64,000 nt of DNA from NCBI RefSeq assembly GCF_009674485.1, contig NZ_WKJJ01000019.1, positions 101,919-165,918 on the forward strand, given 5' to 3'. Below the pieces are notes generated by a model. That model was not told the DNA's origin, ran no database searches, and worked only from the letters and a program-made list of their open reading frames with translations. Both the position numbers and the translations under genes were made by a program. This stretch comes from Pseudoduganella rivuli. Its GTDB lineage: Bacteria > Pseudomonadota > Gammaproteobacteria > Burkholderiales > Burkholderiaceae_D. Shown piece by piece: positions 17,325 through 26,758 of this stretch (its first letter is position 1; every line of letters begins with the position of its first letter).

Positions 17325-17582
17325 ATGGCACACAAAAAAGGCGGCGGTACTACCCGCAACGGCCGTGACTCGGAATCAAAACGCCTGGGCGTTAAAGTTT
17401 ACGGCGGCCAATCGATCAACGCTGGCGGCATCATCATCCGTCAACGTGGCACCCCAGTGCGCGCCGGCGAAGGCGTAGGCACCGGCAAGGATCACACCCT
17501 GTTCGCTCTGGTGGACGGCAAGGTGAAGTTCGTGGTCAAAGGCCCGAGCAATCACCAGTACGTGACCGTGGTAGCTGCTTAA
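17325..17582 (+). CDS. rpmA: 50S ribosomal protein bL27
   Basis: An 85-residue protein beginning MAHKKGGGTTRNGRDSESK, the flexible lysine-rich tail that reaches the peptidyl transferase centre. There is no cleavable Firmicutes-type extension. TTAGGAG precedes the start. It lies 44 bases after rplU and is followed by a strong intrinsic terminator. Confidence 0.98.
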   Translation: MAHKKGGGTTRNGRDSESKRLGVKVYGGQSINAGGIIIRQRGTPVRAGEGVGTGKDHTLFALVDGKVKFVVKGPSNHQYVTVVAA

Positions 17583-17627
17583 TCAGCCACCCCAAGGTCG
17601 CAAAGTAAGGCGCAAGCCTTCGATCGA

Positions 17628-17656
17628 AAGGCTCTGCCATCGGTAGGGCCTTTTTT
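17628..17656 (+). terminator. Intrinsic terminator between rpmA and obgE
   Basis: AAGGCTCTGCC pairs with GGTAGGGCCTT over 11 bp (two G-U pairs in RNA), with a 3-base loop ATC and six T. It ends only 20 bases before the obgE start codon, so obgE must depend on read-through or on a promoter overlapping this region. Confidence 0.88.
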
Positions 17657-17676
17657 AATTTAAGGCGGCACATATT

Positions 17677-18786
17677 ATGAAGTTTATCGACGAAGCACGA
17701 ATCGAAGTGATTGCCGGCTCTGGCGGCAACGGTTGCGCGTCCTTCTGCCGGGAAAAGTTCCGTCCATTCGGCGGTCCTGACGGCGGCGACGGCGGCAAAG
17801 GCGGCACCATCTGGGCCGTGGCAGACCGTAACGTCAACACGCTGGTCGACTACCGTTACTCGAAGGTCCACCGCGCCAAGGATGGCGAAGCGGGCCGCGG
17901 CTCGGACTGCTATGGCAAAGGCGCGGAAGACATGATCTTGCGCATGCCGGTCGGCACCCTGATCATCGACGAAGTCAATGGCGACATCATCGCCGACATG
18001 ACCGAACATGGCCAGATGGAAGTGCTGGCGCAGGGCGGCGAGGGCGGCTGGGGCAACATCCACTTCAAAACGTCGACGAACCGTGCGCCGCGCCAGAAAA
18101 CCGAAGGCCGCGAAGGCCAGCGCCGCGAACTGCGCCTGGAACTGAAAGTGCTGGCCGACGTCGGCCTGCTGGGCATGCCGAACGCGGGCAAGTCCACCTT
18201 CATCACGGCCGTGTCGAATGCACGTCCGAAAATCGCGGATTACCCGTTCACCACCTTGCACCCGAACCTGGGCGTGGTGCGCGTGTCGCATGAAAAGAGT
18301 TTCGTGATCGCCGATATTCCCGGCCTGATCGAAGGCGCCGCGGAAGGCGCCGGCCTGGGCCACCAGTTCCTGCGCCATTTGTCGCGCACCGGCCTGCTGC
18401 TGCACATCGTCGACCTGGCGCCGTTCGAGGCGACGGTCGATCCGGTCAAGGAAGCCAAGGCCCTGGTCAAGGAATTGAAGAAGTACGACCCTGCGCTGGC
18501 GGACAAGCCGCGCTGGCTGGTGCTGAACAAGCTGGACGTGATCCCGGAAGACGAGCGCGAACAGCGCGTGAAAGACTTCGTCAAGAAGTTCGGCCACAAG
18601 GGCCCCGTGTTCCAGATTTCCGCGCTGAGCCACGAAGGCACGCAAGACCTGGTCAACGAAATCTACAAACACCTGGAAGCCAAGCGCCACGCGGAACAGC
18701 GCAGCGAAGAAACCCAGATGACGGAAGAAGCGCGCGGTATCTCGTCGATCGATCCGAACGACCCGCGCTTTAAAGTTCTGGAATAA
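17677..18786 (+). CDS. obgE: Obg family GTPase (CgtA)
   Basis: A 369-residue GTPase linked to 50S assembly and stress control. The glycine-rich Obg fold fills residues 1-158 (GGDGGKGG, GEGGWGN). The G domain follows with G1 GMPNAGKS, G2 PFTTLHP, G3 DIPGLIEGAAEGAGLG and G4 NKLD. An acidic C-terminal tail follows. Its place after rplU-rpmA is conserved in bacteria, but here a terminator separates them. Confidence 0.97.
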   Translation: MKFIDEARIEVIAGSGGNGCASFCREKFRPFGGPDGGDGGKGGTIWAVADRNVNTLVDYRYSKVHRAKDGEAGRGSDCYGKGAEDMILRMPVGTLIIDEVNGDIIADMTEHGQMEVLAQGGEGGWGNIHFKTSTNRAPRQKTEGREGQRRELRLELKVLADVGLLGMPNAGKSTFITAVSNARPKIADYPFTTLHPNLGVVRVSHEKSFVIADIPGLIEGAAEGAGLGHQFLRHLSRTGLLLHIVDLAPFEATVDPVKEAKALVKELKKYDPALADKPRWLVLNKLDVIPEDEREQRVKDFVKKFGHKGPVFQISALSHEGTQDLVNEIYKHLEAKRHAEQRSEETQMTEEARGISSIDPNDPRFKVLE

Positions 18787-18851
18787 TCTTCCCACCACTC
18801 TGCAACACCGGCATAATCCGCTAAGCGCTGATTTGCCTTTCGCACAACAGC

Positions 18852-18876
18852 ATCGGCCCGCCATCCGCGGGCCGAT
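18852..18876. other. GC-rich hairpin between obgE and proB
   Basis: ATCGGCCCGC pairs with GCGGGCCGAT (10 bp, loop CATCC). It is followed by ATATTG-type sequence rather than a T run, so it may be a weak terminator for obgE or a 3'-end stabiliser. The rest of the 194-base gap shows nothing I can name. Confidence 0.45.
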
Positions 18877-18980
18877 ATTGTCTGCGGCAAGCTGGGTCAC
18901 CCACCCTTCGAATCAAGCATGGCAACCCCCGCGCGGGCATACCGGATGCGCCGCCGATTGATTAGAGAACTGCCGCACAA

Positions 18981-20099
18981 ATGAATTCCGTCATACAGAA
19001 AGCCACCCGCGTCATCATCAAGGTGGGTTCGTCGCTGGTCACCAACGATGGCCGTGGCCTGGACCATGCCGCCATTGCCCGCTGGGCCGCCCAGATCGCG
19101 TCGCTGCGCGCATTGGGCAAAGAAGTCGTGCTGGTGTCGTCCGGCGCCATTGCCGAAGGCATGCTGCGCCTGGGCTTCGACAAGCGTCCCACCGACATCC
19201 ATGAATTGCAGGCGTGCGCCGCCGTTGGCCAGATGGGCCTGGCGCAAATCTATGAAACCAGTTTCCGCGCGCACCAGCTCGGCACGGCGCAAGTGCTGCT
19301 GACGCACGCCGACCTGGCTGACCGCGAACGCTACCTGAATGCGCGTTCGACGCTGACCACCTTGCTGCGCATGGGCGTGGTGCCGATCATTAACGAGAAC
19401 GACACGGTGGTCACCGATGAAATCAAGTTCGGCGACAACGATACGCTGGGCGCGCTGGTCGCCAACCTGATCGAAGCCGATGCGCTGATCATCCTGACCG
19501 ACCAGCGTGGCTTGTACAGCGCCGACCCGCGCAAGGACCCGCAGGCGTACCTGATCACCCATGGCCGTGCCGGCGACGAAGCGCTGGAAGCCATGGCGGG
19601 CGGCGCCGGTTCGTCGCTGGGCCGTGGCGGCATGCTGACCAAGATCCTGGCCGCCAAGCGCGCCGCGAAATCCGGCGCGCACACGGTGATCGCATTTGGC
19701 CGCGAAGACAATGTGCTGCTGCGCCTGGCCGAGGGCGAAGCCATCGGCACCGAACTGGCGGCGCAAACGGGCCACCTGACGGCCCGCAAGCAGTGGATGG
19801 CGGATCATCTGCACACGGCGGGGCAGGTGGTGCTGGATGCGGGCGCCGTGAAGAAATTGAAAACCGAGGGCAAGTCGCTGCTGCCGATCGGCGTGACCGA
19901 CGTCAAGGGCGAGTTTGGCCGTGGCGCCGTCATCACGTGCATCGGCGAAGACGGCGCAGCGGTGGCGCGCGGCATGTCGAACTATACCAGCGCGGAAACG
20001 CGCAAGATCATGCGCCGCCCCTCGGCGGAGATCGAAGTGATCCTGGGCTTCCTCGAAGGCCACGAACTGATTCACCGGGACAATATGGTCTTGCTCTAA
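18981..20099 (+). CDS. proB: Glutamate 5-kinase
   Basis: A 372-residue kinase for the first step of proline synthesis (glutamate to gamma-glutamyl phosphate). The amino-acid-kinase domain has IIKVGSSLVTNDGRGLD at the start, INENDTVVTDEIKFGDND in the middle and GRGGMLTKILAAKRAAKSGA near 215-235. A C-terminal PUA domain follows (about 280-372). The ATG lacks a strong ribosome binding site. No proA is adjacent. Location after obgE is common in betaproteobacteria. Confidence 0.97.
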   Translation: MNSVIQKATRVIIKVGSSLVTNDGRGLDHAAIARWAAQIASLRALGKEVVLVSSGAIAEGMLRLGFDKRPTDIHELQACAAVGQMGLAQIYETSFRAHQLGTAQVLLTHADLADRERYLNARSTLTTLLRMGVVPIINENDTVVTDEIKFGDNDTLGALVANLIEADALIILTDQRGLYSADPRKDPQAYLITHGRAGDEALEAMAGGAGSSLGRGGMLTKILAAKRAAKSGAHTVIAFGREDNVLLRLAEGEAIGTELAAQTGHLTARKQWMADHLHTAGQVVLDAGAVKKLKTEGKSLLPIGVTDVKGEFGRGAVITCIGEDGAAVARGMSNYTSAETRKIMRRPSAEIEVILGFLEGHELIHRDNMVLL

Positions 20100-20102
20100 A
20101 CA

Positions 20103-20131
20103 TTGTAAGAAATATTTACAATTTAGATAAT
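20103..20131 (+). promoter_or_regulatory. Probable promoter of the M16 protease gene
   Basis: TTGTAA and GATAAT are 17 bases apart in an AT-rich island, about 120 bases before the protease start. The same stretch contains an inverted repeat TTGTAA/TTACAA, which could be an operator. Confidence 0.55.
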
Positions 20132-20249
20132 TTCTTTCTAGACATCCCTGTTTCCGCGTGATTGAATCGGATGCCGCATGATGCTGCACAAGCGCAGCGT
20201 CATGCGGCATTCGTTTAATCAGGCCCATAAGGCCGAAACAGGAGACTCC

Positions 20250-23063
20250 ATGCGTTTGCAGCCCCTTGCACTGACCCTTGCCATATCCCTCGCTTACGGC
20301 GCCCCGGCGCTGGCTTCCGACGCTGCGCCGCAACCGGCGGCGCCCGCCACCGCTACCGCCAACACTGGCGCAGCCGCCAGGGCAACCAAGCTGAGCACGG
20401 TTGAAGGCATCACTGAATACAAGCTGCCCAACGGCATGCGCATCCTGCTGGCGCCGGACGATTCCAAGCCCACCACCACCGTCAATATCACGTACCTGGT
20501 TGGCAGCCGCCACGAGAACTATGGCGAGACGGGCATGGCCCACTTGCTGGAGCACATGGTGTTCAAGGAAACCACCAACCAGGGCCCGATCTTCCAGGAG
20601 CTGGGCAAGCGCGGCATGCGCTTCAATGGCACCACGTTCATGGACCGCACCAATTACTTCGAGACGTTTGCAGCTTCCGAGGAAAACCTGGCCTGGGCCC
20701 TGTCGATGGAAGCGGACCGCATGGTCAACAGCGTCATCGCCAAGACGGAACTCGACAAAGAGTTTTCGGTGGTGCGCAATGAAATGGAGATGGGCGAGAA
20801 TGATCCGCGCCGCGTGCTGTGGAAGCAATTGACTGCGGTCACCTACGACTGGCACAACTACGGCAAGAACACCATCGGCGCCCGCAGCGACGTGGAAAAC
20901 GTCAAGATCGACAACCTGCACGCGTTCTACCGCAAGTACTACCAGCCGGACAATGCCGTGCTGGTGGTCACGGGCAAGTTCGATCCGGTGAAAACCCTGG
21001 CGCTGATTGAAAAGCATTTCGGCGCGATCGCCAAGCCTTCGCGCGTGCTGGAGCCGACTTATACGCAAGATGCGCCGCGCGATGGCGCCCGTGAACTGAC
21101 CATCAAGCGTATCGGCGATACGCACCTGGTTGCCGCGCTGTACCCGACGGCGGCCGGCGCCCATGCCGACAGCGCTGCGATTGCCGCGCTGGGCGAAATC
21201 CTGGGCAACACCCCGAATGGCCGCCTGCACAAGAGCATGGTCCAGGCCAAGAAGGCGGTCGGCACGGATTCATGGACGCTGGACCTGGCCGAGCCGGGTT
21301 ATATCCTGTTCTGGGCCGAGCTGTCGAAGTCCCAGTCGATGGGCGAGGCCCGCAAGCTGTTGCTGGAACAGGTCGAAGGCTTCGCCAAAAAGCCTGTGAC
21401 GGAAGCGGAACTGGCGCGCGCCAAGGCATCGATGCTGGCGGAAATCGACAAGACCATCAATGACGCGCAAGGCTTGGCCGTGCAACTGTCCGAATCGATC
21501 TGCAAGGGCGACTGGCGCCTGTTCTTCCTGCGGCGCGACCGCGTCGAAGCGCTGACGGTGGCGGACGTGCAGGCTGCGGCAGTGAACTATTTCAAGGAAA
21601 CCAACCGCACCTTCGGCCAGTACGTGCCGATCAAGGAAGTCGACCGCACCGTGATCCCGGCCACGCCGGACGTGGCCAAACTGGTGGCGGACTACAAGGG
21701 CCGCGCCGCCGTGGCCGAAGGCGAAGTATTCGACGTCAGCCCGGCCAACATCGACAAGCGCACGGTGCGCAGCACGCTGCCCAACGGCATGAAGCTGGCG
21801 CTGGTGCCGAAGAAGACCCGCGCGAATGCCGTCAACGGCAATATCGTGCTGGAATTCGGCGATGAAAAGACCTTGTTCGGCAATCAGGTCAACGCGGACC
21901 TGGCGGCGGACATGCTGATGCGCGGCGCCGGGAAGTTGAGCCGTTCGGATATTTCCACCCAGCTCGACCAGCTGAAAGCCAAGGTGCACATCAACCAGTC
22001 CGGCCAAGCCGTCTACATTCATTTCGACACGGTGCGCAAGAATTTGCCGCAACTGCTGGCCTTGCTGAAGGACGTGCTGCGCGCGCCCACGTTCCCGCAA
22101 GCGGAATTTGAACAATTGCGCAGCGAGAACCTGACCGCGCTGGAAGCGAACCGCAACGAGCCGCAATTCATTGGTTCGCGTGTGCTGGAAGCGGCATTCA
22201 ACCAGTTCAAGAAAGGCGACATCCGTTACAAGGCGACCATCGACGAGGCTGTGGACGCCTACAAGCAAGCCAAACTGGCCGACGTCAGGAAGTTCTATGA
22301 CATCATGTACGGCGCCAACAACGGCAGCGTGGCGCTGGTCGGCGACTTCGATGCGGCGGAAATGCAAGAGCAAATCAAGGCAGTGTTCGGCAACTGGAAC
22401 AGCAAGGCGAAGTATGCGCGCCTGGCTGATCCAAGCCCGGCCGCCAAGGCGGGTGTCGAACAGCTGGAAACGGCCGACAAGGCCAACGCGTTCTATGCCG
22501 CCGCGCTGCCGGTGGCCATGCAGGACAATGCGCCGGACTATGCGGCGATGCTGGTGGTGAACCGTGTCCTCGGCGGCGGCGCGCAGTCGCGCCTGAACGC
22601 GCGTTTGCGCCAGAAGGATGGCCTGAGCTATGGCGTCGGCAGCCAGTTCAACGCGTCGGCATTTGAACCGAACGGTAAAGTCGTGCTGTTTGCTATCTAT
22701 GCGCCGCAAAACCTCGACAAGCTCAAGCTGGGCTTCAAGGAAGAACTGGCGCGCATCCTGGCCGACGGCATCACGGCGCAGGAACTGGACGATGCGAAAA
22801 AGGGGCTGATGCAGCAGCGCGAGACCAACCGTGCGCAAGACAATGCCATGGCGGGCACCCAGACCTATAACCTGCGCGCCAACCGCACCATGGCGTACTA
22901 TGGCAATGTCGATGCGGCCATCCAGGCATTGACGCTGGACCAGGTCAATGGCGCATTGCGCAAGTACATCGACCCAAGCAAGCTGTACCACGTGTACGCG
23001 GGTGACTTCGCGAATGCCGCGAAGAAGGCGGCAGCGGCGGGTGCGCCGGCGACCGGCAAGTAA
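20250..23063 (+). CDS. Periplasmic M16-family zinc metallopeptidase (two-domain)
   Basis: A 937-residue exported pitrilysin-type protease. The start at 20250 has AGGAG 5 bases upstream and opens directly on a signal peptide ending ...GAPALASDA; an earlier in-frame ATG would bury the signal. The inverted zinc motif is HLLEH (His98, Glu101, His102), with a distal Glu in the NEMEMGENDP region. The second half repeats the M16 fold without the motif, as is normal for the non-catalytic partner domain (contains ARLRQKDGLSYGVGSQF). Single-chain M16 proteases degrade peptides in the periplasm. The gene is followed by a terminator and converges on nth. Confidence 0.93.
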   Translation: MRLQPLALTLAISLAYGAPALASDAAPQPAAPATATANTGAAARATKLSTVEGITEYKLPNGMRILLAPDDSKPTTTVNITYLVGSRHENYGETGMAHLLEHMVFKETTNQGPIFQELGKRGMRFNGTTFMDRTNYFETFAASEENLAWALSMEADRMVNSVIAKTELDKEFSVVRNEMEMGENDPRRVLWKQLTAVTYDWHNYGKNTIGARSDVENVKIDNLHAFYRKYYQPDNAVLVVTGKFDPVKTLALIEKHFGAIAKPSRVLEPTYTQDAPRDGARELTIKRIGDTHLVAALYPTAAGAHADSAAIAALGEILGNTPNGRLHKSMVQAKKAVGTDSWTLDLAEPGYILFWAELSKSQSMGEARKLLLEQVEGFAKKPVTEAELARAKASMLAEIDKTINDAQGLAVQLSESICKGDWRLFFLRRDRVEALTVADVQAAAVNYFKETNRTFGQYVPIKEVDRTVIPATPDVAKLVADYKGRAAVAEGEVFDVSPANIDKRTVRSTLPNGMKLALVPKKTRANAVNGNIVLEFGDEKTLFGNQVNADLAADMLMRGAGKLSRSDISTQLDQLKAKVHINQSGQAVYIHFDTVRKNLPQLLALLKDVLRAPTFPQAEFEQLRSENLTALEANRNEPQFIGSRVLEAAFNQFKKGDIRYKATIDEAVDAYKQAKLADVRKFYDIMYGANNGSVALVGDFDAAEMQEQIKAVFGNWNSKAKYARLADPSPAAKAGVEQLETADKANAFYAAALPVAMQDNAPDYAAMLVVNRVLGGGAQSRLNARLRQKDGLSYGVGSQFNASAFEPNGKVVLFAIYAPQNLDKLKLGFKEELARILADGITAQELDDAKKGLMQQRETNRAQDNAMAGTQTYNLRANRTMAYYGNVDAAIQALTLDQVNGALRKYIDPSKLYHVYAGDFANAAKKAAAAGAPATGK

Positions 23064-23086
23064 ATCCGGTGGTGTAAGCGAACTGC

Positions 23087-23116
23087 ATGGCCCGCGGTTT
23101 TGCGGGCCATTTTCTT
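23087..23116 (+). terminator. Terminator after the M16 protease gene
   Basis: ATGGCCCGC and GCGGGCCAT form a 9-bp stem with loop GGTTTT, followed by TTTCTT. It abuts the 3' end of nth on the other strand. Confidence 0.75.
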
Positions 23117-23762
23117 AAGCGTTGGCCGGCGCCGGTGTCTTTTGCCTGAAGTCGCACAGGTCCGCAATGATGCAGTTCCAGCACTTCGGCGTACGGGCCA
23201 CGCACGTATAGCGGCCGTGCAGGATCAGCCAATGGTGTGCATCCTGCAAGAATTCTTTCGGCACGAATTTCAGCAGCTTTTGCTCGACGATGTCGACGTT
23301 CTTGCCGGGCGCCAGGCCGGTGCGGTTCGAGACGCGGAAAATGTGCGTATCGACCGCCATGGTCGGTTCGCCAAACGCGGTGTTCAACACCACGTTGGCG
23401 GTCTTGCGCCCCACGCCGGGCAAGGCTTCCAGCGATTCACGGTCGCGCGGCACTTCGCCGCCGTGCTGGTCGACCAGGATCTGGCAGGTGGCCAGCACAT
23501 TTTTTGCCTTGGTCTTGTACAGGCTGATGGTCTGGATATAGCTCATCAATTCGTCGAGCCCCAGGTCCAGCATGGCTTGCGGCGTATTCGCCACTGGGTA
23601 CAGGCGTCGCGTGGCCTTGTTGACGCCCACGTCGGTCGCTTGCGCGGACAGCAGCACGGCGATCAACAGTTCAAAAGGCGTCGTGTATTCCAGTTCCGTG
23701 GTGGGGTGGGGGTTGGCTTCCCGCAGGCGGGAAAAGATTTCGTAGCGTTTGGCGTTATTCAT
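23115..23762 (-). CDS. nth: Endonuclease III
   Basis: A 215-residue DNA glycosylase/AP lyase for oxidised pyrimidines. The helix-hairpin-helix LEALPGVGRKTANVVLN carries the catalytic lysine, and the catalytic aspartate is in MAVDTHIFRVSNR. The C-terminal [4Fe-4S] ligands have the standard C-x6-C-x2-C-x5-C spacing (CVARTPKCWNCIIADLC). The start overlaps the end of rsxB by 8 bases, so the two are translationally linked, an arrangement seen in many proteobacteria (rnf-nth). Confidence 0.97.
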   Translation of the reverse strand: MNNAKRYEIFSRLREANPHPTTELEYTTPFELLIAVLLSAQATDVGVNKATRRLYPVANTPQAMLDLGLDELMSYIQTISLYKTKAKNVLATCQILVDQHGGEVPRDRESLEALPGVGRKTANVVLNTAFGEPTMAVDTHIFRVSNRTGLAPGKNVDIVEQKLLKFVPKEFLQDAHHWLILHGRYTCVARTPKCWNCIIADLCDFRQKTPAPANA

Positions 23763-24444
23763 CGGTGTTGTTCTTGGCAGCGGCTTCCGCTTCTTTTTTC
23801 AGGCGCGTGCGTTCCATCGCCGCCGCGATAATCGCGCGCTTGCGCTCTTTCTCCGCGGCTTCCGCATCGGTGGCCGGATCGAGGGCTTCCACGGCTTTCA
23901 GCTTGTCCTGCGCCTTGGCGGCCAGCCGCGCATCGTTCTCTTCCTTGTCGCGCTTCAGGCGCACCAGCCGGAAATCGTGGCGTTCGCGCGCCGCGTCGGC
24001 GTCGGCCTGCGTCCAGGCCTGCCAGCCCGTCGCATCCGTGACGGGATACATGACGATGCAATCGACGGGGCAGGGCGCCAGGCACAGGTCGCAGCCCGTG
24101 CATAGCGAGGGCGCGACGGTGTGCATGTGCTTGGCCGCGCCGATAATTGCATCGACCGGGCAGGCCTGGATGCACAAGGTGCAGCCGATGCACAGCGATT
24201 CATCGATATACGCCACCGCGCGGGGGCGCTCGGCGCCATTGGCGGGGTTCAGTGGAATGACGGGATAGCCGGTCACGCGGGACAGGCGCGCGATGCCTTC
24301 CGCGCCGCCGGGCGGACACTGGTTGATGCCGGCGGTACCAAAGGCAATCGCTTCGGCATACGGGCGGCAGCCGGAATAGCCGCACTTCGTGCATTGCGTC
24401 TGCGGCAGGACATCTTCAATGCGGTCTGCAAGGGATGGGGACAC
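23755..24444 (-). CDS. rsxB: Electron transport complex subunit RsxB/RnfB-like ferredoxin
   Basis: A 229-residue iron-sulfur protein. The N-terminal [4Fe-4S] domain is TQCTKCGYSGCRPYAEAI with a later Cys in NQCPPGG. Two classical clusters follow: CIGCTLCIQACPVDAI and CTGCDLCLAPCPVDCI. The tail (about 165-229) is charged, Ala/Lys/Glu-rich and probably helical. It lacks the N-terminal membrane helix of full RnfB, and no other rnf/rsx genes are here, so it may be a stand-alone partner for SoxR reduction or nth repair clusters (inference). The start is GTG with no clear ribosome binding site. Confidence 0.88.
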   Translation of the reverse strand: MSPSLADRIEDVLPQTQCTKCGYSGCRPYAEAIAFGTAGINQCPPGGAEGIARLSRVTGYPVIPLNPANGAERPRAVAYIDESLCIGCTLCIQACPVDAIIGAAKHMHTVAPSLCTGCDLCLAPCPVDCIVMYPVTDATGWQAWTQADADAARERHDFRLVRLKRDKEENDARLAAKAQDKLKAVEALDPATDAEAAEKERKRAIIAAAMERTRLKKEAEAAAKNNTDE

Positions 24445-24600
24445 GTTGACGTCGTTTGTAACAGTAAAGCCACATTATCCGCCATCTGCGCCCTTCAGGG
24501 CGTGGAAATCCTGCATTGATCGTGTCTAATTTTGCAATTAATTTGGCGACAATACGGATTTATGGGAGCATGTGCGGGTTTGCCGAACGTGCCGCATGAA

Positions 24601-25410
24601 ATGAAAAACGCTTTGAACAAGTTGCGGCTGCTGGGATGGAGTGTGCTGCTGGCCGCGCCGGCCGGCGCCGCGTCCCAGGGCGCCGCCGCGCTGAATTTCG
24701 CTTCGAACGAATGGCCGCCATTCGTTACCAGTACCCTGCCTGCCAATGGCATGGCTGGATCGCTGCTGACCTCTGTGTACGAACGCATGGGCATGACGGC
24801 CCACATCGAATACTTCCCGTGGAAGCGCACCATGGAACTGGGCCTCAACGATCCCCGCTATGCGGGCTTCCTGGCCGTGTGGCGCACGCCGGAACGGGAA
24901 AAGGTCTGCCACTTTTCCCATTCCATCGGCAACACCGTGACGGTGCTGGCTTACCTGAAGGATGCGCCGATACAGCCCGCCACCCTGGCGGACTTGCAGG
25001 GCATCCGCATCGGCACCGTGGCCGGTTATACCAACGGCGACCAGTTCGACGCGATGGCGGCGGCCGGCGTGCTGCACACGGAAGAGGCATACAGCGATGA
25101 ACTGAACTTGCGCAAGCTGTTGACAAAGCGCTTTCCCGCGATGGTGATAGAAAAGCGCGTGCTGCGCCACTTGCTGGGCAGCGAACGTTTTACGCGTGAA
25201 GAGCGGGAACGCATCGGCTTTGCGGAAGGCTTGTTCCGCGAGCGTTCCATCCACGTGTGCTTCAAGCGTACGCCGCAAGGGCTGGCGCAGCAGCGCGCGT
25301 TCAACGACGCCGTGCGCGACATCGATTTGCAAAAGGCGGAGCGCGATTACTGGCGGCGCATCGGCGTGGAGCTGGCGCGGGCGCAGGCGCGCACGTTGCA
25401 GCAGCCATAA
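24601..25410 (+). CDS. Periplasmic solute-binding protein, SBP_bac_3 type
   Basis: About 269 residues from the ATG at 24601, which opens on a signal peptide (MKNALNKLRLLGWSVLLAAP, cleavage after AGA). The mature protein shows the amino-acid-binding-protein wording NFASNEWPPFVTS, YFPWKRTMELGLND, then LQGIRIGTVAGYTNGDQFD and a C-terminal FNDAVRDIDLQKA helix. No ABC permease or ATPase is adjacent, a pattern common for orphan binding proteins in betaproteobacteria that may feed a sensor or act alone. An in-frame ATG at 24562 is an alternative start. The 156 bases upstream show no firm promoter. Confidence 0.82.
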   Translation: MKNALNKLRLLGWSVLLAAPAGAASQGAAALNFASNEWPPFVTSTLPANGMAGSLLTSVYERMGMTAHIEYFPWKRTMELGLNDPRYAGFLAVWRTPEREKVCHFSHSIGNTVTVLAYLKDAPIQPATLADLQGIRIGTVAGYTNGDQFDAMAAAGVLHTEEAYSDELNLRKLLTKRFPAMVIEKRVLRHLLGSERFTREERERIGFAEGLFRERSIHVCFKRTPQGLAQQRAFNDAVRDIDLQKAERDYWRRIGVELARAQARTLQQP

Positions 25411-25433
25411 AAAAACCCCGGGAGTGCCGGGGT
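25409..25433 (-). terminator. Terminator of phaZ
   Basis: On the minus strand, ACCCCGG and CCGGGGT form a 7-bp stem (loop 5) followed by seven T. It also overlaps the end of the convergent binding-protein gene. Confidence 0.85.
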
Positions 25434-25454
25434 GTTGATGTCGGAGCGGCTTGC

Positions 25455-26690
25455 TTATCCGTGCTTGCGGATGAATTCACCGATTTTCGGGCAAATCATT
25501 TCGCGCCAGCGGCGGCCCGAGAAGATGCCGTAGTGGCCCGCACCTGGCGCCACGAAGTCTTGCTGCATGTCGGCCGGGATATTGCAGCACAGTTCATGCG
25601 CGGCCTGGGTCTGGCCCGCGCCGGAAATGTCATCCAGTTCGCCTTCGACCGTAAACAGCGCCACGTTGGTGATGTCCTGCGGGCGCACCAGTTGGCCGCC
25701 GACTTTCCACGTCCCTTGCGGCAGCGAGAAGTCCTGGAACACGGTCTTGATAGTGTCGAGGTAGTACTCGGCCGGCATGTCCAGCACGGCGTTGTATTCG
25801 TCGTAGAACTGGCGGTGGCTTTCCGCGCTCTCGTCGTCGCCTTTCACCAGGTGCATGTAAAACTCGCGGTGGCTTTGCGCATGGCGGCCCGGGTTCATGG
25901 CAATGAAGCCGGCGTGCTGCAGGAAGCCAGGGTAGACCTTGCGGCCAAAGCCCGGGTAATTCGGCGGTACGGAATAAATCACCGTGTTTTCAAACCACGA
26001 GAATTTCTTTTCCGTCGCCAGGTTATTCACGGACGTCGGCGATTTGCGGGGATCGATCGGACCGCCCATCATCGTCATGGTTTTCGGCAGTTTCGGATCC
26101 TTGGCAGACGCCATCAACGAAATTGCGGCCAATACCGGGACGGTTGGCTGGCACACGGAAATCACGTGCAAGTCCGGACCCAGGTGGCGGATGAATTCCT
26201 GCACGTAGAAAATGTAATCGTCCAGGTGGAACGGGCCGGCCGACAGCGGCACCATGCGCGCATCGGTCCAGTCGGTGATGTAGACGTCGTGTTCCTGCAG
26301 CAGCGCCGACACCGTGTCGCGCAGCAAGGTCGAATGGTGGCCCGACAGTGGCGCCACCAGCAGGATGGTGGGCTGTTCCAGCGCGCGGATTTCCTTGTCG
26401 CTCAAGTCCTTCTTGAAGTGAATCAGGCGGCAGAACGGCTTGGTGATGACGACGTGCTCGATGATACGGACATCTTTGCCCTTGACGGTAACGCTATCAA
26501 TCTCGAATGCCGGTTTTTCGTAATCTTTGCCGAGGCGATACATCAGTTCATATCCTGCTGCGATCCGCTGCGAGAATGGCGTGTGCGCCAGCGGAGAGAC
26601 GGGATTGCTGAACAATTTCGCTGACGCGTCGGCCCACTGCATCAGCGGCGTCAAGAGGGTGCGTTGCATTTCATGCAGTTGGTAAAGCAT
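25455..26690 (-). CDS. phaZ: Intracellular polyhydroxybutyrate depolymerase
   Basis: A 411-residue cytoplasmic depolymerase that attacks native PHB granules. The nucleophile position holds cysteine rather than serine: VISVCQPTVPVL (Cys180), as in the i-PhaZ family of Ralstonia. Late acidic and histidine residues lie in VEGELDDISGAG and APGAGHYGIFSGRRW. There is no signal peptide, in line with a granule enzyme. The gene is monocistronic, with its own promoter upstream and a terminator downstream. It belongs functionally with the PHA-system, acyl-CoA-binding and wax-ester genes a few kilobases away. Confidence 0.94.
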   Translation of the reverse strand: MLYQLHEMQRTLLTPLMQWADASAKLFSNPVSPLAHTPFSQRIAAGYELMYRLGKDYEKPAFEIDSVTVKGKDVRIIEHVVITKPFCRLIHFKKDLSDKEIRALEQPTILLVAPLSGHHSTLLRDTVSALLQEHDVYITDWTDARMVPLSAGPFHLDDYIFYVQEFIRHLGPDLHVISVCQPTVPVLAAISLMASAKDPKLPKTMTMMGGPIDPRKSPTSVNNLATEKKFSWFENTVIYSVPPNYPGFGRKVYPGFLQHAGFIAMNPGRHAQSHREFYMHLVKGDDESAESHRQFYDEYNAVLDMPAEYYLDTIKTVFQDFSLPQGTWKVGGQLVRPQDITNVALFTVEGELDDISGAGQTQAAHELCCNIPADMQQDFVAPGAGHYGIFSGRRWREMICPKIGEFIRKHG

Positions 26691-26758
26691 AGTAATTCCC
26701 GGTCGTTATCTCGATGTCAAGGGTCAATTGCCATCGAATTGATCAAAATCATGAGCTC

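Noticed and set aside
17642..17652. GGTAGGGCC in the rpmA terminator as a fifth palindrome copy
   Set aside because: The match is short, has no GGCGG arm and is explained fully as the second arm of a terminator stem.
20103..20131. TTGTAA/TTACAA inverted repeat as a Fur or NtrC site
   Set aside because: It does not match either consensus; it overlaps the probable promoter and may be chance in AT-rich DNA.
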